The position numbers and the translations under genes are program-made. Shown in pieces: positions 42,159-52,400 of a DNA stretch of 64,000 nt; within the stretch, counting starts at the first letter, position 1; the number at the start of each line of letters is the position of its first letter. The notes below the pieces were generated by a model that was not told the DNA's origin, made no database searches, and worked only from the letters and a program-made list of their open reading frames with translations. Source of the stretch: Oscillospiraceae bacterium (GTDB lineage Bacteria > Bacillota > Clostridia > Oscillospirales > Acutalibacteraceae); assembly GCA_910574995.1 (NCBI GenBank), contig CAJTCS010000007.1, positions 1 to 64,000 of the forward strand, written 5' to 3'.

Positions 42159-42656
42159 TCATATATGGATAGTTCGCTCCAGCCTGTCCAGGGCCCGGCG
42201 CAAGGGCCGGTACAGCGTCAGCGCCAGCAAAAAGTTCCCCCCCGCGTGGACGGCGTCAAAGGGCAGGCCCGCCAGGGCCCAGGCCAGCGCCATCTTGGGC
42301 CCGCCCATGGGCAGGTAAACCAGGGCGCACAAAGAACCGAACAGCAGCCCGAACAGCCCCGAAAGGGCCGCCCACTGCCAGCTGGTATCCATCCAACGGA
42401 AAAGCCAGGCCAAAAGGGCCAGCAGGGGCCAGACATACAGGTACATCAGCCACCATAGCCCAAAGCCATACAGCAGGCCCTCCAGCAGCAGGAAGACCGC
42501 CAGGGCCCCCGCCACCCAGCGGCGGAACACCAGGGTGAACAGGATGACGCACAGGCTTACCAGCTCGAAATTGGGCAGGAAAGCCAGCGCCTCTTTCGAG
42601 GCAGCCAGCACCACGCCCATCATGGCCGTCAGGCACAGGGGCCACAGCCTGCGCAT
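42159..42656 (-). CDS. ECF-type transporter S component, probably for cobalamin
   Basis: 165 residues, with five to six hydrophobic segments, as in ECF substrate-binding S proteins. The Arg-rich C-terminus (YRPLRRALDRLERTI) and conserved GLPFDAVHAGGNFLLAL helix are typical of this class. Its ATG overlaps the last base of the DUF4430 lipoprotein gene, and the pair follows a cobalamin riboswitch. This makes vitamin B12 or a precursor the likely substrate; it would use an EcfAT module encoded elsewhere. Specificity rests on the riboswitch and neighbour. Confidence 0.82.
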   Translation of the reverse strand: MRRLWPLCLTAMMGVVLAASKEALAFLPNFELVSLCVILFTLVFRRWVAGALAVFLLLEGLLYGFGLWWLMYLYVWPLLALLAWLFRWMDTSWQWAALSGLFGLLFGSLCALVYLPMGGPKMALAWALAGLPFDAVHAGGNFLLALTLYRPLRRALDRLERTIHI

Positions 42657-43051
42657 CAGTAGCCCACGGTCAAGGTGAACTCAAAAACGTCGCCGTCGGC
42701 AATCTCTGTGGAGTCCACGCCGTTTGTCCACATTTCGCCGCCCTTTGTCAGGCACCACCATTCCTGGTTGGCGTCGTCCACGGTTTCACCGTCCACTGTC
42801 TTCACAAACAGGCCGAACTCTCCTTCATCGCCAGATATCAGGTTTTCCTGTTCCAGGGCTTCCCGCAGGTTCCCCTTGTCTGTCTCAACTTGGAAATCTT
42901 TGGTTGTCCCGTCGCCGTGCACCACCTGCAGGGTGATGGTCTTGTCCCCGCCGCTGCCGCCGGAGGAGGAGCAGCCGGTAAAAGCGGCCGCTGCCAACAG
43001 CAGGCAAAGCAGCAAGGCAAGGGCGTGTTTGACGTTTGTAGATGTTGACAT
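42656..43051 (-). CDS. DUF4430 lipoprotein, probable cobalamin-binding
   Basis: 131 residues. Signal peptide with lipobox AFTGC; the mature part is a DUF4430 domain (ITLQVVHGDG, LREALEQENLI, DGETVDDANQEWWCLTKGG, DGDVFEFTLTV). This is the fold of the C-terminal domain of transcobalamin and intrinsic factor. It would capture corrinoid at the cell surface and pass it to the S component encoded just downstream. The ATG ending at 43051 sits 8 bp after a hairpin with a U-run that also contains the ribosome site, so the riboswitch can shut it off. Confidence 0.88.
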   Translation of the reverse strand: MSTSTNVKHALALLLCLLLAAAAFTGCSSSGGSGGDKTITLQVVHGDGTTKDFQVETDKGNLREALEQENLISGDEGEFGLFVKTVDGETVDDANQEWWCLTKGGEMWTNGVDSTEIADGDVFEFTLTVGY

Positions 43052-43080
43052 AAAAAAGCCCTCTTTCCTTTTCAAGAGGG
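43052..43080 (-). terminator. Riboswitch expression platform hairpin
   Basis: CCCTCTT/AAGAGGG stem (43059-43080) directly followed on the leftward strand by TTTTTT. The purine-rich arm is also the likely Shine-Dalgarno, so it can act by termination, by masking, or both. Confidence 0.7.
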
Positions 43081-43204
43081 CAGAAGCTTTGCCCGCCCCC
43101 CAGAAAAAATATAGTATGGAGGGGCGGCGGCCCAAAACGGGCAAGAAAACAAAAGCCGGGATATCCCAGCCTGCCTCTTGTGCGGCGTACCAAGCACCCG
43201 TGGT

Positions 43205-43400
43205 ATCCGCACGGCCATCCGGGCAAGTCTTCCGGCTTAGGCGTCAGGCGCGCACCCCTCCCCTTCCCAGGCCAACAGCCCAGTGGGTGCATGTTTCCAT
43301 GCGCGAGGGGGCGCTCCGCCATCACGGCGACGGGTTCGCCGGGGAATTGCACCCCTGTTCCTATGTTCGGCTGCGGCAGGCGTATACCCTCCGCAAACAC
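43205..43400 (-). ncRNA. Cobalamin riboswitch
   Basis: On the leftward strand the conserved parts follow in order: GGTGCAATTCC and CGGCGAACCCGTCGCCGTGATGG (43321-43355), a B12-box variant CCACTGGGC (43278-43287), CTGGGAAGG near 43265, and GACGCCTAAGCCGGAAGACT (43225-43244). Spacing fits the adenosylcobalamin aptamer. It precedes the DUF4430/ECF pair by about 150 nt. Confidence 0.92.
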
Positions 43401-43471
43401 CCGGATTCCCAACGCACACCATCATACTACAGCCCGGCGGATTTGTCAAATGGGCTTTTTTCTCTTGCGCC

Positions 43472-43501
43472 TTGCAAGCCGTCCCCATCGCGTGGTATAA
43501 T
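43472..43501 (+). promoter_or_regulatory. SigA promoter of the VCBS lipoprotein gene
   Basis: TTGCAA (43472-43477), 18-bp spacer with TGG, perfect TATAAT (43496-43501). Confidence 0.8.
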
Positions 43502-43614
43502 ATTTTACAATCCCGGTTTACAGCGCCGGTGCAAATCCGCCGGGGGAGAGGGCACGGCGGCCTTTCCTTGCCATACCGGCGGTTACCATTTGAAAAATCT
43601 GCGAGGCTATTGCC

Positions 43615-44970
43615 ATGAAAAAAATGTTTGCACTGTTCCCGGCCCTTGCCCTCTTGGCCGTCTGCCTTTCCGGCTGCTCCTTTGCGGGCTTTTCCGTCCA
43701 GAACCTTATGTCCCCCCCAAAAACCAACACAGACCAGCAGGCCATTTACAGGCTGCTCCAGGGCTCTCAGCCAGAGCTGACCTTTATCTACCCCCGCAGC
43801 GGGGCATACCGCTCGGCCATTATCATGGCGGATTTCACCGGGGACGGCGTGGAAGACGCCATCGGCTTCCACGTGCTGGAGGACAACACGGCCCAGGTGC
43901 AATTCCTGGTTAAGGAGGAGGGCGTGTGGAAAACAGCCGGCTCCTTTGCCAATATCGCCACCCAGGTAGACCGGGTGTGCTTTGGGGAATTTGGCGGGGA
44001 GGGCCCCGGGGTACTGATCGGCTGGGGCAGCACGGCTGGGGCCACAGGGCGCACCGCCGCGGTAAACGCTTATATCTATAAGAACAAAGAGATGCTAGAA
44101 TACCCTTTAGGGATTTACGGCGAAATGGCCCTGACAGACTTTGACGGAGACGGCGTCAACGAGGTCTTCACAATCGACAAGTACCTGCCCGCCCAGGAGG
44201 AGGGAGCGGAGCCTTATCCTGCCATGGCCCGGGTATATGCGTTTACCGGCGGCGTCCCCCAAGAGGCGGCTTCGGCCCCGGGGGACAACGCCATCGCTTC
44301 TTATTCCTCTATGACCTTTGGGCGGCTGAACGGGGAGCAGCAGGGCGTAGTGGTGGATGGCGCCATGGCAGACGGCAGCATGACGACCCAAGTGTTTGTC
44401 ATGGAGGAGGGGCGCCTGCGCAATTACCCGGAGGGGGTGAACGAAGAGGGCTATGCGAACCCCTATGCCCGGCCGGCCCCGGCGGCCTTCACCTCCCGTG
44501 ATATCAACGGGGACGGGTATATCGAGCTGCCTGTGGCCAGCCGCCTGCACGGCCTGCCCGAGGACGCGCCTTTAGACTCTACCAGCTTTTTGGTGGAATG
44601 GAACGTGTTCCGCGCCGGCGGGGACAGGCGCACCGTGCTGTATTCGATGATGAACCTGCGGGAGGGGTATTGGTTCGAGGCACCCTATTTGCTGCGCAGC
44701 AGCGCGGCCGCCTCGAACGATACCGTCCGGCACACGGTCACGTATACCCAAGTGGTGGAAGACCAGGACGGCGCGCCGCTTCTGGGTTCGCCCCTTTTTT
44801 CCATCCGGGTGTTTACCCAGTCTTCCTGGGAAAGCCGGGGGGAGGGCAGCGGCTATGAGCTGTTGGCCACCCAGAACGATTCGGTATACGGTATACAGGT
44901 ATTGACCAAGGACAGTTCCCAGCTTCGGGTAGCCCAACGGGTGAAGGACAGCTTCCATCTGCTTTCATAA
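43615..44970 (+). CDS. Large lipoprotein with FG-GAP/VCBS-like repeats
   Basis: 451 residues. Signal peptide with lipobox LSGC (Cys21). The mature protein has repeated D-x-(D/N)-G-D-G loops: DFTGDGVEDA, DFDGDGVNEV and DINGDGYIEL, the calcium-binding motif of FG-GAP/VCBS propellers. A seven-bladed beta-propeller exposed on the outer face of the membrane is likely. It precedes a response regulator gene by 52 bp on the same strand, so both may be co-transcribed. Ligand unknown. Confidence 0.85.
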   Translation: MKKMFALFPALALLAVCLSGCSFAGFSVQNLMSPPKTNTDQQAIYRLLQGSQPELTFIYPRSGAYRSAIIMADFTGDGVEDAIGFHVLEDNTAQVQFLVKEEGVWKTAGSFANIATQVDRVCFGEFGGEGPGVLIGWGSTAGATGRTAAVNAYIYKNKEMLEYPLGIYGEMALTDFDGDGVNEVFTIDKYLPAQEEGAEPYPAMARVYAFTGGVPQEAASAPGDNAIASYSSMTFGRLNGEQQGVVVDGAMADGSMTTQVFVMEEGRLRNYPEGVNEEGYANPYARPAPAAFTSRDINGDGYIELPVASRLHGLPEDAPLDSTSFLVEWNVFRAGGDRRTVLYSMMNLREGYWFEAPYLLRSSAAASNDTVRHTVTYTQVVEDQDGAPLLGSPLFSIRVFTQSSWESRGEGSGYELLATQNDSVYGIQVLTKDSSQLRVAQRVKDSFHLLS

Positions 44971-45022
44971 AAGGCGGCAGCCCGGCGGGAAAATAAGGAA
45001 ACAGGAAAAGGAGGGCCCCGGC

Positions 45023-45727
45023 ATGAAGAAGATCCTGGTGGCGGAAGACGAACAGAATATACGTGAGTTTGTGGTGATCAACCTGGAAAGGGCGGGATAC
45101 CAGGCCTTCGAGGCCGAGACCGGCGACCAGGCTTTAGAGCTGTATGACCAAGAGGGGGGCGCCTTTGACATTGCGGTGCTGGACATTATGATGCCTGGCA
45201 GCCATGACGGCCTGGCTGTGTGCAAAGAGCTCCGCCGCCGGAACAGCTCTATCGGTATCATCATGCTCAGCGCCAAAACCCAGGAGATGGACAAGGTCAG
45301 CGGTTTGATGATGGGGGCCGACGACTATGTGACAAAGCCCTTTTCCCCTTCCGAGCTGGTGGCCCGGGTAGACGCGGTGTACCGCCGGGTGGCCCAGGCA
45401 GCCGAAAGCAAGGAGGGGGCCATCCGGGACGAGCTGCGCTCGGGGGAGTTTTCCCTGAACCTGCGCAACCGATCCTTTTTAAAAAATGGGAAGCCCATTG
45501 AATTGACCCAGGTGGAATTCCAGATTATGGAATATTTCTTTTCCAATTCCGGTACGGCCCTGGCCCGCAGCGATATCCTGCGGCATGTGTGGGGCCCCAG
45601 CTATGTAGGGGAGGAAAAGATCGTGGATGTGAATATCCGCCGCCTGCGTATGAAGGTGGAGGACGAGCCTTCCAGCCCCAAGCACATCGTCACCGTGTGG
45701 GGCCTGGGGTACCGCTGGGACGTATGA
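45023..45727 (+). CDS. OmpR/PhoB-family response regulator without adjacent kinase
   Basis: 234 residues. A complete receiver has the acidic pair in AEDE, phospho-acceptor in VLDIMMPG, Thr/Ser switch in LSAKT and Lys in TKPFSP. It is joined to a winged-helix domain (GKPIELTQVEFQIMEYF, DVNIRRLRMKVE, VWGLGYRW). AAAAGGAGG precedes the ATG. No histidine kinase gene lies beside it in this window; the upstream neighbour is the propeller lipoprotein and the downstream one a phosphoesterase. Confidence 0.94.
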   Translation: MKKILVAEDEQNIREFVVINLERAGYQAFEAETGDQALELYDQEGGAFDIAVLDIMMPGSHDGLAVCKELRRRNSSIGIIMLSAKTQEMDKVSGLMMGADDYVTKPFSPSELVARVDAVYRRVAQAAESKEGAIRDELRSGEFSLNLRNRSFLKNGKPIELTQVEFQIMEYFFSNSGTALARSDILRHVWGPSYVGEEKIVDVNIRRLRMKVEDEPSSPKHIVTVWGLGYRWDV

Positions 45728-45824
45728 CGCGCCCTGGCCGCCGCGCCGCCGGGGCCTGTTCCAAGCCCGCGCCCCAGCGGGGAGGCCGCGCCCAGGACGG
45801 GCGCTATAGAAAGGAGAATGGAGC

Positions 45825-46721
45825 ATGACCATTTGCATACTTAGCGACGTACACGGGAACCACCGGGCATTGGAGGCCTGCCTGGCCCATGCCCGGGAAC
45901 GGGGCGCGCAGGCTTTTATTTTTCTGGGGGATTACATCTCGGATGGCGCGTGCCCGCAAAAGACCATGGAGCTGCTGTACGGCTGCGCCGCCCAACATGA
46001 CTGCCGTTTTATCCGGGGCAACCGGGAAGAGTATATGCTGGACTACCGGGCGGGGAAGATTACGGGCTGGAAAGACGGCTCGTCCACCGGCTCCCTTCTG
46101 TACACCTACGAGAATTTGACCGGGAAAGACCTGGAGTGGTTTTCCACCCTGGACAACCAAGGGCGGGTAAGCTTCCCAGGCGCCCCTTCTTTATTTTACT
46201 GCCACGGCGCGCCCTGGAAAACCAACGGGTCATTGAAACAAGGGGATCCGGACACGGAAAAACAGCTGCGGCAATTGCCGGAAAGCTGCATTGTGTGCGG
46301 GCATACCCACCGGCTGGGCACATACTTTGTAGGGCTTTTTGCGTTAGGCCAAAAGGCAGTGGTAAAGGCCGGTTCCGTAGGCATCCCGTTGTCCACGCCG
46401 GGCAAGGCGCAAATGCTGTTCCTGCATAGTACGGGGGGCTCCATGCCCCGGTGGCAATGGGAGTACGCCTTGGTGCCCTATGACGTCCAGGGCGCGGTGC
46501 GGGAGCTGTACACCTCCGGCTTGATGGAGCGGGGCCGGGTGTGGACGGCCATGCAGGCCCATGCGCTTCTTACCGGGGAGAACATAGCCGGGCTGCTGCC
46601 GCCCTATGCCCAGTCCCTGTATGAAAAGGACGGCGGGCCAAGGGGCCCCTGGGCCCAGATACCGGAAGCCTATTGGCAGCGGGCCGCAGAAGCTTTCAGC
46701 CTGGAAACGGGGAAGTTTTAA
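45825..46721 (+). CDS. Metallophosphoesterase
   Basis: 298 residues. Metal-ligand motifs LSDVHGNHRAL, FLGDYISDG, RGNREEY, CHGAPW and CGHTHRLG are all present, as in calcineurin-like phosphoesterases of the Icc/YfcE type. The last 90 residues form an added helical part. Cytoplasmic. AAAGGAG precedes the ATG. It is followed 34 bp later by a metallo-hydrolase gene, so the two probably share a message. The substrate is unknown. Confidence 0.9.
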   Translation: MTICILSDVHGNHRALEACLAHARERGAQAFIFLGDYISDGACPQKTMELLYGCAAQHDCRFIRGNREEYMLDYRAGKITGWKDGSSTGSLLYTYENLTGKDLEWFSTLDNQGRVSFPGAPSLFYCHGAPWKTNGSLKQGDPDTEKQLRQLPESCIVCGHTHRLGTYFVGLFALGQKAVVKAGSVGIPLSTPGKAQMLFLHSTGGSMPRWQWEYALVPYDVQGAVRELYTSGLMERGRVWTAMQAHALLTGENIAGLLPPYAQSLYEKDGGPRGPWAQIPEAYWQRAAEAFSLETGKF

Positions 46722-46755
46722 AGGGGCGCCTAAAATAAAAAAGGAGGGAACGCGG

Positions 46756-47445
46756 ATGAAAGTCACGTTCATTATGCACAGCTGCTACCATGTAGAGTTG
46801 GAAAACTGCTGTTTGCTGTTCGACTATTACCAGGGGGCGGTGCCGGGATCGGACAAGCCCCTGTACGTTTTTGCCAGCCACCACCACGAGGACCATTTTT
46901 CCCCCGCCGTGTTCGGCCTGGCAGAGGGGGGGCGGAAGGTGCACTTTTTCCTGTCAGATGACATTTTCAGCCGCCGGGTGCCCGAGCCCCTGCGGGAGCA
47001 GGTGACCTTCGTCTCCCCCCAGGGCTTTTATGAGGCGGACGGCCTGCGGGTGGCCACCCTGCGGTCTACCGACATGGGTGTGGCTTTCCTGGTGGAGTGC
47101 GGGGACAAGCTGCTGTACCATGCCGGCGACTTGAATTGCTGGGTGTGGGACGGCGCGCCCCGGTTTCAGAACGATATGATGGAGCGGCAATATAAAGAAG
47201 AGCTGAAACTGTTGGCGGGCAAGAAGATCGACGTGGCTTTCGTGCCCCTAGATCCCCGCCAGGAGGCGGACTTTGACCTGGGGATGCGTTATTTCTTCGA
47301 GGCTGTTGGGGCGGAGAAGGTTTTCCCGATGCATATGTGGGGGGATTTCTCTGTGGTGCCGCTTTTCAAGTCTACCCCGACTTACCGGGAATACGCGCCC
47401 CACGTAATGGACGTGAAAGAGGAGGGGCAGGTTTTCCAAGTGTAG
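46756..47445 (+). CDS. MBL-fold metallo-hydrolase, UlaG-like
   Basis: 229 residues. MHSCYHVELE, the zinc motif SHHHEDHFSP (HxHxDH type), YHAGDLNCW and a late His in MHMWGDF are those of UlaG-type beta-lactamase-fold hydrolases. These act on lactones and phosphodiesters. The ATG at 46756 has AAGGAGG upstream. It forms a pair with the preceding phosphoesterase. A very strong terminator ends the unit. Confidence 0.88.
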   Translation: MKVTFIMHSCYHVELENCCLLFDYYQGAVPGSDKPLYVFASHHHEDHFSPAVFGLAEGGRKVHFFLSDDIFSRRVPEPLREQVTFVSPQGFYEADGLRVATLRSTDMGVAFLVECGDKLLYHAGDLNCWVWDGAPRFQNDMMERQYKEELKLLAGKKIDVAFVPLDPRQEADFDLGMRYFFEAVGAEKVFPMHMWGDFSVVPLFKSTPTYREYAPHVMDVKEEGQVFQV

Positions 47446-47498
47446 CCGGGCAGTGCCAGGCAAGGCCTTAGGCCCGTTGGTTTTGGCAAGGCCAAAAC

Positions 47499-47548
47499 CA
47501 TACAAGGGGAGGGGCCCGCTGAAAAAGGCGGGCCCCTCCCCTTGTATG
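47499..47548. terminator. Strong bidirectional terminator
   Basis: Perfect 21-base arms starting CATACAAGGGGAGGGG, loop TGAAAAAG. It separates the convergent hydrolase and flippase genes. Confidence 0.88.
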
Positions 47549-47584
47549 CGCCGCGAAGCGGCCAACGGGCCCGGGCAGCCCTTA

Positions 47585-49303
47585 TTACCGCAGATGGTGC
47601 ATGCGTTTTTGGATGCGGCGGGGCTTCCGGCGCATGTGCCGGGGCCGCGCTTTTTTTTTCACCTTCAGCATCCGGGCCAGGGTTTCCCCCTTGGGCAGCA
47701 TCACGACGTCGTCATAGGTGACGGCCCGGAAAACCACGATGCAGACAGCGTATATGGCCACCGCCACTACGATGGCGGGCAATAGGGCCAGGCGGGGGCT
47801 GGCCACCAAGCACAGGGCCCAGTATACCCCATAAGACAGCGCCCCCATCACCCCAGAAGAGAGCAGGATGGGCAGGCATGTGCCGGCCACACTGTCCATG
47901 TTGGGCAGGCTGCCCCGTATGGCAATGAAATTTAACACCATAATGAGGAAATATGACGCCACCGTGCTGATGGCCGACCCCATGGCGTTGATTTCCGGGA
48001 TGCCCGCCAGTACATAGGAGAGGGCGATTTTCAGCACGCCGCCCACCGCCATATTGACCACCGGGATCACAGGCCGGCCAAAGGACTGTAGGATGGCATT
48101 GCCCGTGTACAGGGTGGCGTTGAAAGCGATGGCCACGCTTAACATAGATAACAGCGGGGCCGTGTCAAGGGCCGCCGCCGGGTTGCCGGCCAGCAGCAGG
48201 GAGCAGATAGGCTCGGCAAAAACAGCCATGCCCACGCTGGCCGGGATGGAGATAAGCAGCGTCACCCGCATGGACACAGAGGAGATGTTGTCGACGGAAC
48301 GCTGGTCCCGGGAGGCGATAGCGCCCGAGAGGGCCGGCAATAGGGAGTTTGCGATGGGGATGACGAAAGCCCCGGGCAGGTCGAAAAATTTCCGGGCGTG
48401 GCCCAGCACGGCCCGTAGGCTTTCCGAGGCTTCTTGGGAGAAGCCCGCCGCCGTCTGCAGCCGCTCCATGATAACGGCCGAGTCCACGGAATCCAATATG
48501 CTTAAAAAGCAGGAGCCCAGCGTGATGGGTACGGCAAACCGTACCAGCAGCGCCAGCAGCTCTTGGCGGGAGGGGGTGGGGGAACTGTCCTGGGACAAGC
48601 TGGCCCGGTCCCGCCGCTTTTGCCGCAGCTTGTAAAAAACCAGGTATAGCATCCCCAAAAAGGCGCTGACCGATACGCCCACAATGGCCCCCACAGACGC
48701 CCAGAAGTCCCCGGGGGAAACGCCGGTGACAGCGGCCACGCCTTCCAGAAGGAAAGAGTCGAAATATTGCAGGGTCAGCACAGCCAGGCCGATGCCCACG
48801 ATAACCTTCGTAACGGCCTCGATGCTTTGGGAAACAGCGGTGGGCACCATGTTAGAGCGGCCCTGGAAATAGCCCCGCAGGGCGGACATGATGGACAGGA
48901 AGAACAAGGTGGGCGCCAAGGCGATGATTGCGTAATTGGCCCGTGGGTTGTTATAGAACCCCGCGATCTGGTCGGCGCAGAAGACCATCACCAGCGCGCC
49001 TGCCAGGCCGATGGTAAAAAACAGCCAGAACGCAACGGAGAACACCCGGTCCGCCTCTTTCCGCCGGCCCTGGGCATAGGCGGCGCCCACCATGCGGGAA
49101 ACCGCCACGGGCAGGCCCGCTGTGGACAGCATGAGGAACACGGCGAAAATATCGTAGGCCGTATAGAAGTAAGACATGGCAGCCGTATCGATAAAGTTCG
49201 CCAGGGGGATGGAGAACAGCAGCCCCAATATTTTTACAAGCAACGTAGAGGCGGACAGGATAGCCGCCCCTTTCATAAAGCTTTGTTTCTTTTCCTGCGC
49301 CAT
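47585..49303 (-). CDS. SpoVB/MurJ-family lipid flippase
   Basis: 572 residues with about 14 transmembrane helices in the MOP superfamily pattern: AAILSASTLLVKILGLLFSIPLANFID, AVSRMVGAAYAQGR, RGYFQGRSNMVPTAVSQ and a basic C-terminal tail (KKKARPRHMRRKPRR). These proteins flip undecaprenyl-linked precursors for peptidoglycan, spore cortex (SpoVB) or polysaccharide. The ATG ending at 49303 has GGGAGAG upstream. Mfd lies upstream on the same strand. Which of the roles applies is undecided; SpoVB/YtgP-like is closest. Confidence 0.88.
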   Translation of the reverse strand: MAQEKKQSFMKGAAILSASTLLVKILGLLFSIPLANFIDTAAMSYFYTAYDIFAVFLMLSTAGLPVAVSRMVGAAYAQGRRKEADRVFSVAFWLFFTIGLAGALVMVFCADQIAGFYNNPRANYAIIALAPTLFFLSIMSALRGYFQGRSNMVPTAVSQSIEAVTKVIVGIGLAVLTLQYFDSFLLEGVAAVTGVSPGDFWASVGAIVGVSVSAFLGMLYLVFYKLRQKRRDRASLSQDSSPTPSRQELLALLVRFAVPITLGSCFLSILDSVDSAVIMERLQTAAGFSQEASESLRAVLGHARKFFDLPGAFVIPIANSLLPALSGAIASRDQRSVDNISSVSMRVTLLISIPASVGMAVFAEPICSLLLAGNPAAALDTAPLLSMLSVAIAFNATLYTGNAILQSFGRPVIPVVNMAVGGVLKIALSYVLAGIPEINAMGSAISTVASYFLIMVLNFIAIRGSLPNMDSVAGTCLPILLSSGVMGALSYGVYWALCLVASPRLALLPAIVVAVAIYAVCIVVFRAVTYDDVVMLPKGETLARMLKVKKKARPRHMRRKPRRIQKRMHHLR

Positions 49304-49417
49304 ATGCTCTCCCGATTCTCCATTTTCAAACGTGCTTGTTGATATTGTACCCCAAATATAGGGAAAGGTCAATCTTTCCCATGGCTTTTTATGGGTCCGG
49401 GAGATCCCCGCGGGCTT

Positions 49418-52400
49418 TTACCTTTGGGCTTCCTCCATGGCTGCAAGCACCTCGGCCAGCGCCTCAAGGGGCTCTCGGCCCTGCAGCTTCACGCTGAGGT
49501 ATGGCCGGCTGCCGGCGCTTACCAGCACCCGGCCCTGCATCTGCTTCACCAGGGCCCCCACCTGCCCCATGTCCAGCTGGAGCACGTACAGCAGCAGCGC
49601 CTCCCCTTGCTGTTTGACCTCGCTGACGCCTAAGCGGCTGGCGGTGCCCCGCAGCAAGGCAATGTCGATAAGCCCCTTCACCGCGTCGGGCGGGTCGCCA
49701 AACCGGTCGATCAGCTCGTCGGTCACGTCCATGGCGTCCTCCTGGGTGACCACCTCGGCAATGCGCCGGTATACGTCCAGCCGCAGGTTGACGCTGCCGA
49801 TGTAGCTTTCCGGGATGTGCGCCTGTACCTGCATGTCTACCACGCAGCCCTCGTCTACCGGGCGCTGGGGCTCTTCGCCTTTCATCAGGCCTACGGCCTC
49901 GTTCAGCAGCCGGATATACATGTCGTACCCCACGGCCTCCATGTGGCCGTGCTGCTCGCCGCCCAAAATATTCCCCGCGCCCCGGATCTCCAGGTCCCGC
50001 ATGGCAATCTTGAAGCCAGAGCCGAACTCGGTGAACTCCCGGATGGCAGAGAGCCGCTTTTGGGCGATTTCCGTCAACGCCTTGTTGGGTGCGTAGGTCA
50101 GGTAGGCGTAGGCCCGCCTGCTGCTGCGGCCCACCCGGCCCCGCAGCTGATGCAGCTGGGAAAGCCCCATGCGGTCGGCGTTGTCGATGATGAGGGTGTT
50201 GGCGGTGGGCACGTCCACGCCGGTCTCGATGATGGTGGTGCACACCAAAATGTCGATCTCGTGGTCCAGAAGCTGCCGCCATACCTCGGAAAGCTCCTCT
50301 TCGTTCATCTTCCCGTGGCCGATGCCGATGCGGGCCTGGGGGATGTTCTGCTGGATGCGCGCCGCCACCCGCTGGATGGAAGCCACGTCGTTGTGTAGGA
50401 AATATACCTGGCCGCCCCTGCGCAGCTCCCGGCGGATAGCGTCGTTCAGGACGCCCTGGTCGTACTCCAGCACATAGGTCTGTACGGGGTGGCGGTCGTG
50501 GGGGGCCTCTTCGATCACGGACATATCCCGTATGCCGGAAAGGGCCATGTTCAGCGTCCGGGGGATGGGGGTGGCCGAAAGGGTAAGCACGTCGGCAGAC
50601 TTGCACAGATCCTTCAGCTTTTCTTTCTGGGCTACGCCGAAGCGTTGTTCCTCGTCGATGATAACCAGGCCCAGGTCCTTGAAGCCCACGTCCTTGGAGA
50701 CCAGCCGGTGGGTGCCCACCACGATGTCTACGCTGCCCCGTTTCACCCGGCGCAAGATCTCATCTTGCTGCTTGGGGCTGCGGAACCGGGAGAGCAGCTC
50801 GATGTCAACCGGGAAGCCCTCCATGCGTTTTAAGATGGTCTGGTAATGCTGCCAGGCCAAAATGGTGGTGGGCACCAGGATGGCGCATTGCTTGCCGGAG
50901 GTAACGCACTTGAAGGCTGCCCGCAGGGCTACCTCGGTTTTGCCAAAGCCCACGTCCCCGCACAGCAGCCGGTCCATAGGGGATTGGCGCTCCATATCGT
51001 CCTTAATTTCGTTGATGCACCGTAGCTGGTCCTCGGTCTCCTCGAACGCAAACCGGTTTTCAAAATCCCGCTGCCACTCCCCATCCTGGGGGAACGCAAA
51101 GCCCTTTTCCTGCATGCGCTGGGCGTACAGCTGGATCAGCTCTTTGGCTATGTCCTTCACAGCCGCCCGCACCCGGGCCTTCTGCTTTTGCCATTCCTGG
51201 CCGCCCAGGCGGTGCAGCTTTACCCCCGCGTCCTCCCGGGGGCCGATATACTTGGACACCATGTCCAGCTGGGTGACAGGCACATATAAGGTGTCGTTTT
51301 TGGCGTAGCGGACCTTGATGTAATCCTTGACAATGGCGTTCATTTCCAGCTTGTGTATGCCTTCGAACACACCGATGCCGTGGGCGGCATGCACCACATA
51401 GTCCCCGGGGGACAGCTCGGAAAGGGAGGAGATCTCCTTGCTGTTTTTGTCCCGTTTGGTTTTTTTGCGTTTCACAGGCTGAAGCCGCCCTTGGGTGATA
51501 AGGGCAAAGCCCGCGTCGGGCAGCTCGAACCCGGCGGACAGGGAACCCTCTGTCACGGTGACGGTGCCCCGCTGGCAGGTAGAGGGGGAGTCTATATAAG
51601 AGGCGGGCAGGCCCGCCTGCTTCAGGTCTTGGGCCAGCACTTCGCCCGCGCGTTTTGTACCGGAGAGCACCACGCAGGCCCGCTTTTGCGCAAGCAAAGC
51701 CTGCAAATCTTCTACAAGCAACTCTGTCCCGCCCCCCCAGGCCGGGAACTGCCGGGCCGTCATGTTTATAAGGGTGCGTATGGGCACCTCGTAGCTGCCC
51801 CGGGCAAAGACGTCCAAAAACAGGCTGGGGGCTTGTTCCGCATAGGAGAGGGCGTATTCCCAAGTTTCGCTGTACATGTCCAGCCCCTTGCACAGAAGGC
51901 CCTCCTCCAGGTAGGCTTTCAGGTCCTCCCCCCATTGCCACAGGGTGGTGCGCATGCGCTCTTTCAGCTTATTGCCCTCTGAAAAGAAAAGCAGGCTGTT
52001 TTCCGGTGGGAAATAATCGAACAGGGTGGAGGGCCTTTCATATACCAGGGAAACGAATTTGTCCATAGAGCCCAGGTGCAGGCCGTCCCGCAGCTTCTGG
52101 GCCTCGGCCTGTAAGACCTCCCGGGCCTTTGGGGCCCGCTTTCCCCGCAGGGAAGCCGCCAGCTTTTCAATCTTTTTGGCCAGCGCCAGGGGGTTCTCTG
52201 GCAGCACCTCTACGCAGGGCGCCAAAGCCACGGCCCCGGCGGGCTCGGTGCGGCGCTGGGTAGCTGGGTCGAAAAAGGAGACGGAGTCGATCTCATCCCC
52301 CCAGAATTCCACCCGGACAGGCTCTTTGGCGCTGGGGGAGAAGAAGTCTACGATACCGCCCCGGTGGGAGAACTGGCCCGGCCCCTCCAGCTGGTCCTCA

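Noticed and set aside
42675-43913. 412-codon rightward open frame across the DUF4430 gene and riboswitch
   Set aside because: It overlaps a lipoprotein gene, a riboswitch and the true lipoprotein start at 43615; its composition is not protein-like.
49464-50606. 380-codon leftward frame within mfd
   Set aside because: Same strand but another frame inside a complete mfd gene; Arg/Gly/Pro-rich shadow translation.
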